A stretch of DNA of 64,000 bases from Podospora pseudoanserina (GCF_035222485.1 NW_026946672.1:1302001-1366000); one strand, 5' to 3'. Positions 11,602 to 22,720 are shown, counted from the first letter of the stretch. The notes: generated by a model from the letters alone, not told the origin. Numbers and translations: made by a program.

Positions 11602-13012
11602 CTAGTTATGTTCAATCGGCTCCTCAGGCAACAGCTCCTCCACCTCCCTCACCCTCAAAAACGCAAAGGGCGGCTGCACAATCCCGTTGAACAAGAAGGT
11701 GAAATACACCAGCAGCGCGAAACCGACAACCTGCAACCACTTGAACGTCTCCCACCCCAGACCAAGCGAGACAATCCAGATGAAGAGCGTCCTGCAAGTG
11801 TCGATCGTAGACCGGGACGTGGCGCTGACGCTCCTGGTGACGGAAAGACCAAAAAAGTTGAAGCCTCTGTTGGAGAAAAAGTCAGCAAACACAGCCCTTT
11901 TCGAGAACCACCGGGGATGAAAGAGCGGAACATACCCGATACTAATCATAATCAACAAACTGCTCACAAAAACAGCTCTGTACTCCCAAAACTGCCTCCA
12001 GCCCTCCACCATGTCAAACGGCCCCAGCCTCCCCGCCTCCGTCCGCCCAACAGCAAAATGCAACACCGTCATCCCGAGCAGCGTGACACTAAACCCAAAA
12101 ATCCCCTCCCATCCCACCACCCGGATCGGCTCAATGCTCGACCTCTCCAGAATCCACTCCTCAAGGACAAACTGCGTAGCCGTAAAAATCTGCGCTCCGG
12201 CGATCATCAAAACGCCGATGATCACCCTCAACGCATCGCTTTCCACCCCCGTGGCCGAATGCGCAGACGCGGCGTGTTTCTTGTCCGGTTGAATCGCCCC
12301 TGCGAGGCCGACGATGGCAACACCGGTCATGACACCAACAAGGGAAAGCCATTGAAAAAGGTGAAGATGCCGACGAAGAAAAATAACACTAAACAACCCC
12401 ACAAAGAGGACCAAGGCCCCTCTAGTCATTTGATAAATCGACGCCGCCACAAGCAACAGCCCCGCGTTCATGAGGGTGGTTCCCAAAATGTCGCAGATGG
12501 CTGGCAAGGCCAAAAGACAAACCCTCCAACCCCGGAGGACAGAGTGAGTTTCTTCCTTAAAGGCAGGGTCGTTGATTGTCCCGTTGCCGCCACCCCCGGT
12601 CAGAGCAGTGCGGGAGTGGATGCTAGCATTGTCCGCCGCAGGCTCTTCGTCGTCGGCTGTTGTCCGGACGGGTTGGTAGGCGGTGGTGGTGTCTGATTTG
12701 GCAATGTAGCGGTTGTAGAGAGACATGATGCCCACGACGACCCAGCAGCCCATCTCGCCGACGAACATCTGGAGGGTTTGGATGACGGGTTGCTCAAAGT
12801 GGCGGCGTTTTTTGGGGTCGGGGTTATCGCAGTCGCGGACGCATTGGTTGTCCTTTTTCGGGAGTCAGCTTCAATCGGGATAATAAGAGCGATGGAAGAG
12901 ATGTTGTTACCTGGTATTTGGTCAAGAGGGTGTTGCACACTCCCGTCAGCAGCATCATGCCCACCAGGAACGGTATCACCGCCCTGGCGGGGATGATGGT
13001 GTTGGGCGCCAT
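11602..13012 (-). CDS. SLC35F6-like transporter of the drug/metabolite transporter superfamily
   Basis: Two exons, complement(11602..12852,12911..13012), 450 aa; the 58-nt intron is phase 0 (after ...LLTKYQ). The protein is a multi-span membrane carrier with about ten helices. Landmarks are the N-terminal helix ARAVIPFLVGMMLLTGVCNTL, the polar segment DNQCVRDCDNPDP, FVGEMGCWVVVGIM, and ICDILGTTLMNAGLLLVAASIYQMTRGALVLFVGLFSVIFLRR (shown as landmarks only: DILGTTLMNAGL and SIYQMTRGA), then FEWQW-like LHLFQWLSLVGVM. The central TxxxNxGL...S.YQM.RG pattern and the length fit the SLC35F6/ANT2BP group found in endolysosomal membranes. Transported substrate is unknown. The start at 13012 is the only ATG giving the first helix. 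Upstream (12853-13100) lies the intron and leader. Confidence 0.82.
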
Positions 13013-13774
13013 GTTTGGCGACAGCGACAGCGATTCGTAATCAACCAGTTATGTGAAAACCGACAACTGAATTGACGATGTTAAGGAAAGAGAGGAGGAG
13101 GTGCCTGGATAAAGACACCGGAATCAATCGCGCAGCAACGCAAACGCGGCGGAATACCACCCCAGCCGCTTATCTCGACGAATGACAACCTATCTCTCTC
13201 TGCAAGGCACCTCAACTGATCTAACTCGTAACGTAATCCCGTGGCTGTCGCGGAACAACAGGAACAGGAAACGTGGTCCCTTTCTATTCAGAAACAAAGA
13301 AGAACCTGCGGTGTAAGCCTCGTTTTTCTCGAAGCTGTCCGCTTTTGTCATCGGAAGAGAAGACCAGAGAGAGAGAGAGAGATGAGACCGGAGGCTGGAG
13401 TCAAAAGGATGGCAGGTGATGCAGATAACGTAACGGCCGCTGTGGGCAAGCGGTGTCCCTGTGACGCTTGGTTGATCAGTGGAGTTTGGGGAATGCGGAG
13501 CCAGCCACAACCCCACCCCCCTGTCAAAAGATCGATAGGCATCCGATAAGCCACCGGGGACAGCCTCACACATCCTGCAACCAACGAGACATCCGAGTCC
13601 GGGGCAAAACACTCGTGATTCAAAATATCATGATGATGTCTGACGATGTGGTATATTGACCTTTCTGCTCCGTAACCTTACTCCCTCCCAAGTCCCTCAA
13701 AAACCCAGACCCGCTACCGTAAAACGCCGTTAACATTGCATTTTGGTATTACCATTACTTGTATACCCCCAAAC
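13013..13774. other. Intergenic: SLC35F6-like promoter and DUF2985 gene 3' flank
   Basis: About 0.76 kb. Holds a GA dinucleotide run at about 13366-13382. Short frames on both strands (for example 13190-13612) lack protein features. Confidence 0.6.
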
Positions 13775-14962
13775 TTAAGCCTTCTCCACATCCTTCACCT
13801 TCTTCTTCTCCTTCGGCTTCTTATCCTTGATATTATTCCAGTGCGGAATCCCCATTTCCTTATCCCTTGCCAACCTCTCCAAATCCCTATCATTGCACGG
13901 CACCCCCTCAATGCTCTTGACCTTCTTCCCCTCCAAAAACATGACATAGCCGCCCACCATCGCTATGATGCACGCAATAGCCACCAAAAACCCCGTCACC
14001 CAGCTCGGCCGGTCAAAGCGATTCATACCCCACATGACACCGCACAAGCCGCACTGAGCAAACGTGTTCATCACCATGGACCAAATAACAAAATCCAACT
14101 TCCACACCGCCGTCGCAGGCGCCCTCGTCCCCGTCAGCGGCGCATTGGGAATATTTTTCTCGGGCGTCGGGATCACCTCCCTCGGCACCCCTTCGGGAAT
14201 ATTCTCCGGCCCAACATCCACCGCCAACTCCTCCGACCCCTTCAGTCTGAACCAACTCCTGTGAATCCCCGCCAGTCTCCTGAGCCCATCGAAATCACCC
14301 ATGATTCTGTACTTCAACAAGTAATACCAGTCCCTAAACCTCCACGGCGCCAACCCAAAAGCAGTGACGCAGAACAATCCAGTCAGCACCTGAGAATCCC
14401 ACTCCACCCACTTCCTCCGCGGCGAGTCGATATCATCACAGGTAGGATAACACATGGCCGGTGCGGCGTTGCAAAGCAGCAAAAACAACATGCCGCCCCA
14501 CGCAACAATGTTCAAGCCGTAAATAGTCCAAAAGAAACCCATCGGCGTGGTGAAGAACTTCCAGAATGATTTCAGTGCCTGCTTGGTGGCTTCGCCCTTG
14601 GGGTATTTGGGCGGGAAGTGATAGCCGTTATCAAACGACCTTGTGTGCTCCAGAGGGCGCCTTGTTGGATGTTTATCGGTAGACTCGACTGGCTCAGCGG
14701 CGATTGTCTGCTCGTCGGAGGAAGGGACTCGCTTGGTCTCATTCTCGAGGGCGACTTGCTCGGCAGTGGGGAATTCGCCTGAGGGCGATGCTGTGCGGCC
14801 GCCGCCGCAGGGGGTGTGAGGGGCGACTAGTGTTGATACTAGATCTCCAGAAACGGCCATGAAGCCTTCGGGTACTCGTGAGGTTTCAAACTCTTCTGAC
14901 AATCTTTGCACGAGGGAAGGGGTTTTGGAGCCGCCGCGGCCGCTGTAGGGTGGGTTGTCCAT
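13775..14962 (-). CDS. DUF2985 family membrane protein
   Basis: Single exon, 395 aa. Residues 1-125 are polar and probably cytosolic. Four membrane segments follow: GFFWTIYGLNIVAWGGMLFL, QVLTGLFCVTAFGLAPW, DFVIWSMVMNTFAQCGLCGV and WVTGFLVAIACIIAMVGGY. Between the second and third are WRFRDWYYLLKYRI and the loop HRSWFRLKGSE, both characteristic of the fungal DUF2985 family (PF11204), whose function is not known. The C-terminus is Lys-rich (KKPKEKKKVKDVEKA), which could act as an ER-retrieval type or nuclear-basic tail; this is inference only. The first in-frame ATG at 14962 is used. Its neighbours give no functional hint. Confidence 0.8.
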   Translation of the reverse strand: MDNPPYSGRGGSKTPSLVQRLSEEFETSRVPEGFMAVSGDLVSTLVAPHTPCGGGRTASPSGEFPTAEQVALENETKRVPSSDEQTIAAEPVESTDKHPTRRPLEHTRSFDNGYHFPPKYPKGEATKQALKSFWKFFTTPMGFFWTIYGLNIVAWGGMLFLLLCNAAPAMCYPTCDDIDSPRRKWVEWDSQVLTGLFCVTAFGLAPWRFRDWYYLLKYRIMGDFDGLRRLAGIHRSWFRLKGSEELAVDVGPENIPEGVPREVIPTPEKNIPNAPLTGTRAPATAVWKLDFVIWSMVMNTFAQCGLCGVMWGMNRFDRPSWVTGFLVAIACIIAMVGGYVMFLEGKKVKSIEGVPCNDRDLERLARDKEMGIPHWNNIKDKKPKEKKKVKDVEKA

Positions 14963-16072
14963 GTCGTCGAGGTTGTGATATATGTAGAATATTATCTCAT
15001 GCGATAGTTGATGTTGCTTGAGGAAATGACCAAATTCTTATGCCAGGTGAAAAAAAGTAGCGGTGATGCTGACGTCGGTGGTTAAATTGTTGGGGTGATG
15101 TAAGTGGGAGATGGCAATGCCAATGACACAAGAGGCTGGGTGTCGCACAGTTCACACGCGAGCAACAAGACTAAGTTGGCGGAATAACAAGTGTTGAGTT
15201 GGAAAATGAAACCAACAGTTCTCTCCTGGTGATGCAGAATTAAAACAAAAGTACTCGAGAGCAATGGGGTCAGGTTGGATAAAAAGCGAAAAAGGGCACA
15301 GGCGGCAGATGGTGTCGTCACATAATCTTGAGAAGGAGGAACGGCCACGGACAAGAATGGCAGCTTCCGCGTATTATCGCCTGAGACGGTGTCCGTGTCG
15401 TGGGAAGCTGGGCTGAGCACTGGCGCCCAATTGCAGCGAAGGCTTGGCGATGGACGTTTCAATGCCTGGCCTGGCCAGGTAAGGAACGGAAGCGGGAATC
15501 GTTCTTGATGCCGTTCTCTCCCACCCACCAATCCAACGGGGGCAAAACGGGGAAACTTAGACATGCCGATGATGTCACAGCCACAAAAGGACTGTTCCCT
15601 TCCCACCACCAGGAATCAGCTTCTGGGGATTGACCCCGAGAGTGCGTGAGTTGCCGTGAGTGCATATCTCACATGCAAGACCCTGGGAGAGACCCTGGGG
15701 TGATCCCCATACGATCGGATGTTGGACCGATCAAGATGGAAATCTGAGGAGATTCTGGACCTGGGTCTCCAGAGTATTTTTGTCGAATTCATCAGAGATA
15801 CTTTTTGCCAAGTTCACCTAATTTGCTTTAACAGGGTTAAACCCTAACCCTTTCAACCCGTAAACCCAAGGACAACCATCAGCCAAGCTCCAAACCACCT
15901 GGCAGCTTCCCGATCACCAATCCACATTCCCAACTCGCGACAACAACTCAACCACCACCCTTCTCAAACCTTCCCAACCCAACCCTCCATTCAATGGAAA
16001 ACCCACGATAATCCCACCGCATCCCCTTAATCTATCCACCGCTGCTGCGCCAGCAGCCACCCACCACCGAAA
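14963..16072. other. Divergent promoter region between the DUF2985 gene and COG1
   Basis: 1.1 kb shared upstream region. It contains a CRE-like TGACGTCG at 15070-15077 about 110 bp upstream of the DUF2985 start, and a telobox-like tract at 15834-15850 about 220 bp upstream of COG1. The C/T-rich stretch just before 16073 looks like the COG1 leader. No other gene seen. Confidence 0.6.
15834..15850. promoter_or_regulatory. Telomere-like motif (telobox) upstream of COG1
   Basis: The sequence reads GGGTTAAACCCTAACCC, i.e. CCCTAA-type units of the fungal telomere repeat, partly palindromic. Short interstitial units of this kind serve as binding sites for Myb-type telobox factors (Tbf1-like) in several eukaryotes. 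Function here is inferred from sequence and position only. Confidence 0.4.
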
Positions 16073-18526
16073 ATGACAACCACCACCTCCCCCCCCCTCG
16101 ACCTCACCACTCTTCCAGGCCCCTACCCAAACACCACCTCCCCCATGATCTTCTCCTCCCCCTCCTACAATCTCCCCCAAATCCGCACCCTTCACAAATC
16201 GCTCCACCATGCCATCGACGACAAGTCCTCCCGCCTGCGCACACAAGTCGGGGGCTCCTACCGAGAACTCTTGGGGACAGCCGACACCATCGTCGCCATG
16301 AAGTCCGAGATCGAAGTCGTCCATCAAACCCTCTCCGACATGGGCTACAAGTGCGGCCGCGGCGTCGTCGGGCACAAGATGGATGCCCTCGGCAAATTTA
16401 CTTCCACCACAATGGGAGACAAAGCCGCCAGCGGGAGGGAGAGGCTACTAGCCGGCTGTCTAGGACAACTAGATGCGATTTTGAGGGTTAGAGAAAAAAC
16501 CAAAAGAGGCGAGAGGCTGGAGACGGGGGCGAGGTTGTTTGTTCTTGGACGGTTATTACTTGCTGCTGCTGCTGGGGTTCAGCAGCAGGGGAGTGATGAG
16601 AAGGAAATGGGGCGGAGGAGGAGGGTTTTGGAAAAGGGGCACAAAATCAGACTGATGGGCGGGATAGATGCTGATTTGAGGAGGTATCACAAGCCTGGGA
16701 CGGGAGATAAACAACAACGCGAGGCGACGTTGGTCAGGGCGCTCAGCGCCTATGCTTTGGCTACCAGTTCTGGGGCGAGGGATGTGCTGGGATACTTTTT
16801 GAGGGTGAGAGGGGAGGCGATTGCGCTTGCGCTCGAGGTGGACGAGGAGGAGAGGGTGGCGAGGAGCCCGGAGGACGTGATTAGGGCGTTGGGGCTGTAT
16901 ATCCAGACGTTGCAGGATGTGCAGGCTTTGGTTCCGGGGAAGCTGGCTGATGCGCTGATGAGGCTGAAGAGGGAGAAGCTGCTTGAGAATGAGGAGTTGC
17001 TGAAGATGGAGGGGCTGAGGTTGGATGTCTACAAAAGGTGGTGTGGGGATGAGATTCAGTTTTATACCCCGTTCATAAGACATGATGATCTTGATGGAAA
17101 GGCGGCGAGGGAGATGCTTTTTGGGTGGGCAGATAAAGGGAGGAAGGTTGTCTTGGAAGGGCTGGAGAACACACTCAAGGAGATGGGGGAGTTCAAAGCC
17201 ATTGTTGAGCTGAGGACGGAGGTGCTCAAGCTGTGGATTTCAGAAGGTGGCAAGGCCAGGGGCTTTGATCCGTCGGAAGTGCTGGAAGAGATAAGGGAGG
17301 CTGTCAACAAGCATATGCTGAGAGTGCTGGAGCAAAAGGTGGCCAAGTTGAGGTTGGTTGGATCAGAGGTGTCTGCTGCGGTGGAAGCATGGAAGGAGGG
17401 GAGGAGTGATCAACATGAGAGCTTGTGGGATATGGACTCGTACGATACCGACTTGTCGAACGGGGCTGCCCAGTTCACTCAGCATGTTGTGTCTAGGCTG
17501 TATGGCCGGAATGATGATGTGTCCAAAGCTGTGGCGAGCTACAAGTCTTGGTTCCGGGTCATTGACGATGTTGGAACTGTTGTCGACCAACTGAAGCGGC
17601 AACGGTGGGATAACGATGTGGATGAAATTGAAGATGAGGAAACCATTGAGGAACGCCAGCAACTACTCGCCAAGGACGACCCGGCGGCTTTGGGCAAGCA
17701 TTTGAACGAGTCACTGGTTAAGTCGTTCAAAAAGCTCGACGAAAATCTCTCCACGCTCTGGAAGGAACAGCAAGACAGTCCTAACAGAGGGCACATCGCC
17801 ATGTACTTCTTGCGAGTTTTACGGGATATCAGGTCTCGGCTGCCCGAAAATGCAGAGGTCAAGGGGTTCGGGTTGGAAGCGGTGCCGTCGCTTCACCGAG
17901 CGCTCGTGTCGACTGTGGCCATCTCTCCGCTGGACGAGTTGGCCACAGTAGCTCTGGTGCGTAGGACTGTGGTAGGAAGAAGTCTCTGGGAGGGCGAGCC
18001 TGCTTTGCCCAGCTCCCCGTCACCGGGGGCGTTCAAATTCCTGCGAAATCTCGTGGGGGCCATGGGTGATGCAGGCGTTGATCTCTGGAGTCCCACTGCT
18101 GTTTCTGTGCTCAAAGAAACTCTGCGAAAGCAGCTGTCCGAAGTGTGGTTGGAAGCAGTCAGCAAGTTGACCGAGGGCCTTGAACCCGAGGTCCAGACCG
18201 AGACTGAAGAGACCCCAAAGCCTGAGGCCGAAGAAGGGACCTCGGATACGTCAGATCCCAAAGAGGAAAGTCTTGAGAGAGAAGCTGCCAAGACCGAGGC
18301 TGTACCAGACATCGTGCGGCACAGAGATCTTTTGGTGCAGTGGCTCTACGACATCTATTATCTCTCTTCCTTCCTCGGCACAGATGACACATTCAAGCAG
18401 CTCTCCGACGTCGTCCTCTCGAAAACAGACCTGGAACACAGCGCAACTGCCAAGCAACGGCTTCAAAAGACATCGCAGGACTACTTCAAGCGCACCAGTC
18501 TGCTGTTTGGTCTTTTGTCGTCATAG
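16073..18526 (+). CDS. COG1: Conserved oligomeric Golgi complex subunit 1 (COG1)
   Basis: Single exon, 817 aa. The N-terminal region (about 35-90: LPQIRTLHKSLHHAIDDK, LRTQVGGSYRELLGTADTI, MKSEIEVVHQTLSDMG) is the Vps51/Vps67-type coiled-coil entry of COG1, with the pattern R-x-x-VGxxYRxLxxxADTI. The rest is helical and weakly conserved, as expected for a subunit of this multi-subunit tether, which holds retrograde vesicles at the Golgi. An acidic insert (about 705-740, EVQTETEETPKPEAEEG and following) precedes a conserved-looking C-terminal helix bundle (LVQWLYDIYYLSSFLG). The start at 16073 has an A-rich Kozak context (CGAAAATGA). Length fits fungal COG1. COG2 was considered because of the general architecture; the YRELLGTADTI signature decided it. 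Confidence 0.78.
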   Translation: MTTTTSPPLDLTTLPGPYPNTTSPMIFSSPSYNLPQIRTLHKSLHHAIDDKSSRLRTQVGGSYRELLGTADTIVAMKSEIEVVHQTLSDMGYKCGRGVVGHKMDALGKFTSTTMGDKAASGRERLLAGCLGQLDAILRVREKTKRGERLETGARLFVLGRLLLAAAAGVQQQGSDEKEMGRRRRVLEKGHKIRLMGGIDADLRRYHKPGTGDKQQREATLVRALSAYALATSSGARDVLGYFLRVRGEAIALALEVDEEERVARSPEDVIRALGLYIQTLQDVQALVPGKLADALMRLKREKLLENEELLKMEGLRLDVYKRWCGDEIQFYTPFIRHDDLDGKAAREMLFGWADKGRKVVLEGLENTLKEMGEFKAIVELRTEVLKLWISEGGKARGFDPSEVLEEIREAVNKHMLRVLEQKVAKLRLVGSEVSAAVEAWKEGRSDQHESLWDMDSYDTDLSNGAAQFTQHVVSRLYGRNDDVSKAVASYKSWFRVIDDVGTVVDQLKRQRWDNDVDEIEDEETIEERQQLLAKDDPAALGKHLNESLVKSFKKLDENLSTLWKEQQDSPNRGHIAMYFLRVLRDIRSRLPENAEVKGFGLEAVPSLHRALVSTVAISPLDELATVALVRRTVVGRSLWEGEPALPSSPSPGAFKFLRNLVGAMGDAGVDLWSPTAVSVLKETLRKQLSEVWLEAVSKLTEGLEPEVQTETEETPKPEAEEGTSDTSDPKEESLEREAAKTEAVPDIVRHRDLLVQWLYDIYYLSSFLGTDDTFKQLSDVVLSKTDLEHSATAKQRLQKTSQDYFKRTSLLFGLLSS

Positions 18527-19027
18527 AACAGGACCATGATGCCGCTTGGGGAGAAGAGCAAACACCGCAAGGTATTCCGGAAAGTCTTGCTGGTCCCGTA
18601 GAGTGTTACTGCCCCGCACTGTGAAAAGGGTCGCGCTTTATAAGCTTAGAGACGGGAGGGGGGTTGAAGAGCCAGGACGGGGGAGTATGTGATGACCTTG
18701 TAGCGTTTTACTTGTTTTACCAAGAGAGGAAAACCAACCCTACAAAGTGGTTGGCTGGTTCTTTCCTGGCAAGCGGGTAAATTTCGATTGGAGGGTATTG
18801 AACGGCTGTCCGTCGGGGCTGTTGCAACCAACCCCCCCTTCGTCGCTAAGCTTATGGAGGGATTCGCTTCACAGGAGTAGGGGCTGCTGTAGGGAACTTG
18901 TCGGGTTTTTGGGAATACTTTGTGTTTTGGTTTCTTTCATATACCCCCTTCTACATAGATGGAAGCACTTTTAATAAACATATCAACATTTCTAATTCCA
19001 ATCCTGTTTTTCCCCCACAAAGGCAAC
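18527..19027. other. Intergenic 3' flanks of COG1 and the enoyl-CoA isomerase gene
   Basis: About 0.5 kb between two convergent stop codons. No gene, RNA or repeat recognised. Confidence 0.6.
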
Positions 19028-19921
19028 CTAAAGCTTATGCCTCTTCTTCCCACTAGCAATCTTTTCAAACTCCCCCTGCGGCACCCCGCTGACGAACCTC
19101 TCCAGTCCAGCAAACACCTCGGCGACGTTGTGGCTGTCGAGAACCTCCCTCTCGGGACGACGAATCAGTTTCTTGATTCCGAGCAGCGACTCCCCAACCA
19201 GATGCTCCCCGAGCTTGTCGTCAATTTCTGCCAAAACCAACCTCTTGAACTTTTCATCCTCCCCGTCACCCTTGCCGACTTCTGCAAAGACCTTGTTGAC
19301 AAACCCGCACTGTTCCAACTGCGCGCTCTCAATCTTGCGGCTCATGATCAACGCCTCGCCTGATCTGGCAGGTCCGAGTTTTTGGACGAGCTGCCTGGAG
19401 GCACCGCCCTCGGCGACGAGGCCGAGGGAGGAGAAGGGGGTCAGGAGGAAGGTGTGCGGGACGGCGTAGATGAAGTCACTGAAAGAAATGAGGGCGGCAG
19501 AGAGGCCGATTACGGGGCCGTTGAGGGCGGTGATGAGGATTTTGGGGTGGGTGTAGAAGGCGTGGGTGGCGTTTAGGTTGTTGGCTACGAAGGAGGAGAG
19601 CCATTGCTGATGGGGGGTGGTGCTGGAGGTGGAGGGAGTTGTTCGGGTGATGGTGACGTCTGCGCCGGCGGAGAAGAAACGGCCTGTTCCGATGAGGAGG
19701 GTGATGAAGACTTCGTCGTGGGTGGCGACCTGGCGGAGGGCTTGGGCGAGGTCGTAGTACCCTTGGCCGTTGAGGGCGCCGAGCTTGGTGGGGTTGTTGA
19801 TTGTTATTATGGCGAGGCGGCCGCGGTATTCCTGTCAGATTTTGTCAGCATGGTGTATGTGAGCGGTCAGGGTGAGGCATGGGGACGGACTTACCACTTG
19901 AATGGGGGAGGTGGACGCCAT
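19028..19921 (-). CDS. ECI1: Peroxisomal delta3,delta2-enoyl-CoA isomerase (crotonase family)
   Basis: Two exons, complement(19028..19831,19895..19921), 276 aa. Exon 1 codes only nine residues (MASTSPIQV); the 63-nt intron is phase 0 with gtaagt donor and a CTGACAG acceptor region. The enzyme moves cis/trans-3 double bonds to the trans-2 position so unsaturated fatty acids can enter beta-oxidation. Crotonase landmarks are YRGRLAIITINNP, the oxyanion-hole segment GRFFSAGADV and the second loop ALNGPVIGLSAAL, then EGGASRQLVQKLG, where a Glu next to the substrate acts in related isomerases. The protein ends in RHKL, a PTS1-like tripeptide (H-K-L), so import into peroxisomes is likely. A dienoyl-CoA isomerase or hydratase cannot be fully excluded. 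Confidence 0.82.
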
Positions 19922-20691
19922 TGTGACGGTGTTGTCTCTCACTGATCGTTCACGAACAATGAGATGAACGATAAGACGATGAGGTCGAGAATGAGCAGGT
20001 ATAAGTCATGAACTGGGGACCTCCCCTGAAGTAGTAGTGCGCGCGCGGCTGTCAAGGGGTGGTGGCTGACAACTGACGGGAAATCTGGGGTAAACCCCAC
20101 ATTTTGGACCTCGGCACACTCGGCTCGGTTGGTGTTCCCCATTCTCCCCGCATATTTGTTCCAGGGGGGTGGTGGTTGGAGGTCAAAGGAGAAGATTTAC
20201 GAAGGATTAATCATCCATGGATGGGATTCCATGTTGAGGTGTTGAGAGATCTGATTGCAAGATGCTGGTACCTCTGTAGATGTGTTATGAGACACTCAGA
20301 GTCCTCTTTACAAGCGGCATTGCTTTAGGTACTCAGATGTGGCTCGTGCATAAATATTGGGTTAGGGTTAGCAGCCAAAAAGTACGATTTAAGAATCAAC
20401 CGGAATTGCGAATTTAAGGAACCTGACCAGGCGGCAGCCTGGTCGAAGTGCCGATTTTGTAGGCCTGACAAGTAGCCAACCAACCAACGCCAGTGAGCAT
20501 CACCAAGGGCAAATGTGCAGAATGAAGGCCACTTCGAGCCTCTGTACCAACCCAAATCACAACCTCAACAAGGCTGCCAATTGCCATTTTAAAAAACGGT
20601 TACTGTACCCGTAACATAAATTCATTTTAACCACCTTTTCCCAGCCGTTTTGTTTTCTCTACCTACCCATATATGCCCAAAGACCCAAACC
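19922..20691. other. Intergenic: isomerase promoter and PQ-loop gene 3' flank
   Basis: 0.77 kb with two tandem GGGTTA telomere-like units at 20359-20371. No gene recognised. Confidence 0.6.
20359..20371. promoter_or_regulatory. Telomere-like motif, two GGGTTA units
   Basis: Reads GGGTTAGGGTTAG about 440 bp upstream of the enoyl-CoA isomerase start. It is a perfect two-unit telomere-type repeat away from any chromosome end; possible telobox-factor site. Confidence 0.4.
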
Positions 20692-21845
20692 TTATGCGTA
20701 ATTAGAAACCCCCCTCTCCAAGACCGGCCGTTGATCCCACCGATCCCCAGCAATGCTCTCCTCATCATCCTCATCCTCACTCCCGCTCACACTCCCCTCG
20801 TCGTCACTTTCCTCATCCTCCTCATCCCCCTTGCTGTACAAGAAAAACTGCACAAAGATGCTCATGTCCAAAAACAGCGTCCCCGCACTGCCGGCCAGCC
20901 ACGACAAGTTCACCAGCACATACTGCCAGTAAATCCTAGCCGCCTCCCCATCCTTGCACTCCCCATCCTCCCCGCAAACCGGGTCATAAGCCAGAATCGA
21001 CAGCACATACGTCAGATTCCCCAAGCACGCAAACAAAAAGAACAAAATCGACACCCCCTCGGTCGACTTCCTCCTCCAGTTGAGCAACAACTGCGGCAGT
21101 CTCGATCCCAGATACAAAACCGCACACAACCACCCAAAAACCTGCCCCCAAAAATCCATCTGCAGAGGATCCTCCTCCCCCTTCCCACCCTTCTCCTCAT
21201 TCCCCCCGTACCCCTACTCAACCACCACCCACCCACCCCCGCCGCACAAACCATCAACACAGCCGAACTATTAAACCCCAAACTCTGCAACCTCGTCGGC
21301 GGACTCGCCCTAACCTTCTGCCCCTGCCCACCAGCTCCCTCCTCCACATCAATCATTGGCACCGCCGGACTCAAATGCGTCCAGCTCCCCCTCCTTTCCA
21401 ACTCCCCTGCACTCCCATAAACCCCCTCGCTCCCACTCAAAAGCCCACTTCTCTCCCCGATCTCATCAGCTCCATTCCTCGCTGTCGTGCTCGTCGTCTT
21501 TGGTAGTGCTGGTGCTGGTGCCGGAGCAACAGGATCATCACTCAGCGTGAAACCCCTGTAATAAAAACACTGCCCCAGTAGTACAATATCGGCAATGGTG
21601 TAGTAGATCGCCAAAATGATCATCGTAGGCAAAACCCCTTGCATGACGGCTCCCAGGATGTTGAACACGTCGCCGAGGAGCCACACGACGATGAACTGGA
21701 TCGAGAGGCCGTCTGCGCTGGACCGGCGGAAGTTTTCGATGATTTGGGGGGAGAAGACGACTACCCAGCAGGCGATGGAGATGGAGCCGCAGATGCCGGA
21801 TATGGCCTCGACATCGAGGTTGAGGGGTGCGGTTGGGGGGGCCAT
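20692..21845 (-). CDS. PQ-loop vacuolar (lysosomal-type) amino-acid transporter
   Basis: Two exons, complement(20692..21159,21237..21845), 358 aa. The protein has seven predicted helices and two PQ-loops: WVVVFSPQIIENFRRSSADG (about 27-46) and YLGSRLPQLLLNWRRKSTEG in exon 2. The two Pro-Gln pairs with Arg/Ser-rich followers and the xxGLSIQF / GVSILFF continuations are those of the Ypq1/PQLC2 group, which export basic amino acids from the vacuole. A polar loop of about 75 residues separates the helix bundles; the C-terminus is acidic (GDEEDEESDDEG region). The intron (21160-21236) has donor gtgggt and acceptor gcag and is phase 0; the donor is weak and other GTs are close, so the junction is approximate. 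Reading without an intron destroys the second half. Confidence 0.8.
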
Positions 21846-22720
21846 GGTGGTGGCGCGGTTGGTTTGGTGTGCTCAGTTGTTGGTGTGAATGGCGGACGTT
21901 GTAAAGATGAAGGATGAGAACTAAAGGGGGTAAAATTCGGCTGATTGATTATGACGGGTGGTAGTGGATTTAGAATTGTGTCGATGTGTTTTAATGTCCG
22001 GATTCGGAGTTGGTCGAGTTTTCATAAACTGATGATATAAACGCGTGATGTGCGGAATTTAAAGGGGCGGCGGAAATATTAAAAAGCAAGACAGTGGGAA
22101 CTTGAAAAAAAAAAAAGATTGTTGTGTCAAATTGAAACTGAAAAAAAACTTTTCAAAATGAATCTCTCTCTCTCTCTTTCTCACGGTCAACGACACCCAG
22201 ATTCGATGATGATTATGGGGCTGCTGGAGAGGAATGAAAATGGAAGAATAGACAAGGGGGGGAAAAATTAGAGTTTCAGACGGTACATGCAGGTCCGACG
22301 ACAGCAGAAAGAAAAGGCAGTTTTTCTCGAATCGCGAATCCCAAACTTCTCGGTCTTGGGTGGCTTTGAAAGGGGGCGGGTGGGGGTTGTGGTGGGGCTG
22401 CATGACGCCACTGCTTGGTTGCGGGGAATGTGTTCTAGCGCCGCGGTGCACTTCCAGTGAGACCCACAGTTTCAATGTTTAAAAGGGCTGCTGGCCATGA
22501 AGATATCACCACAGTGGGAATGTGGCTTCAATACGAAGTATAATCTTTGAGAGACTTTTGAAATGGCAAAGATCAGGGCTGGAGGTGATAGTTAAGCTTT
22601 GAAAAGGGACGGAATGTAGTTTGTCAGTCAATAATTCCAATTTTCTCCACAGAACATGCACTCTGTCAAAGCTTACAATTGAAGAGTGCACCCATCTCTT
22701 CAACACCACACAAGCTCACG
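21846..22720. other. Intergenic upstream region of PQ-loop gene and mitochondrial coiled-coil gene
   Basis: 0.87 kb divergent region with a CT dinucleotide run at about 22162-22177 and A-rich tracts. An open frame at 22059-22475 (-) has no protein-like features. Confidence 0.55.

Noticed and set aside
13736-14569. 277-codon frame on the + strand opposite the DUF2985 gene
   Set aside because: His/Pro/Arg-rich antisense shadow without features.
22059-22475. 138-codon minus-strand frame upstream of the PQ-loop gene
   Set aside because: Phe-rich low-complexity translation of poly-A/T tracts.
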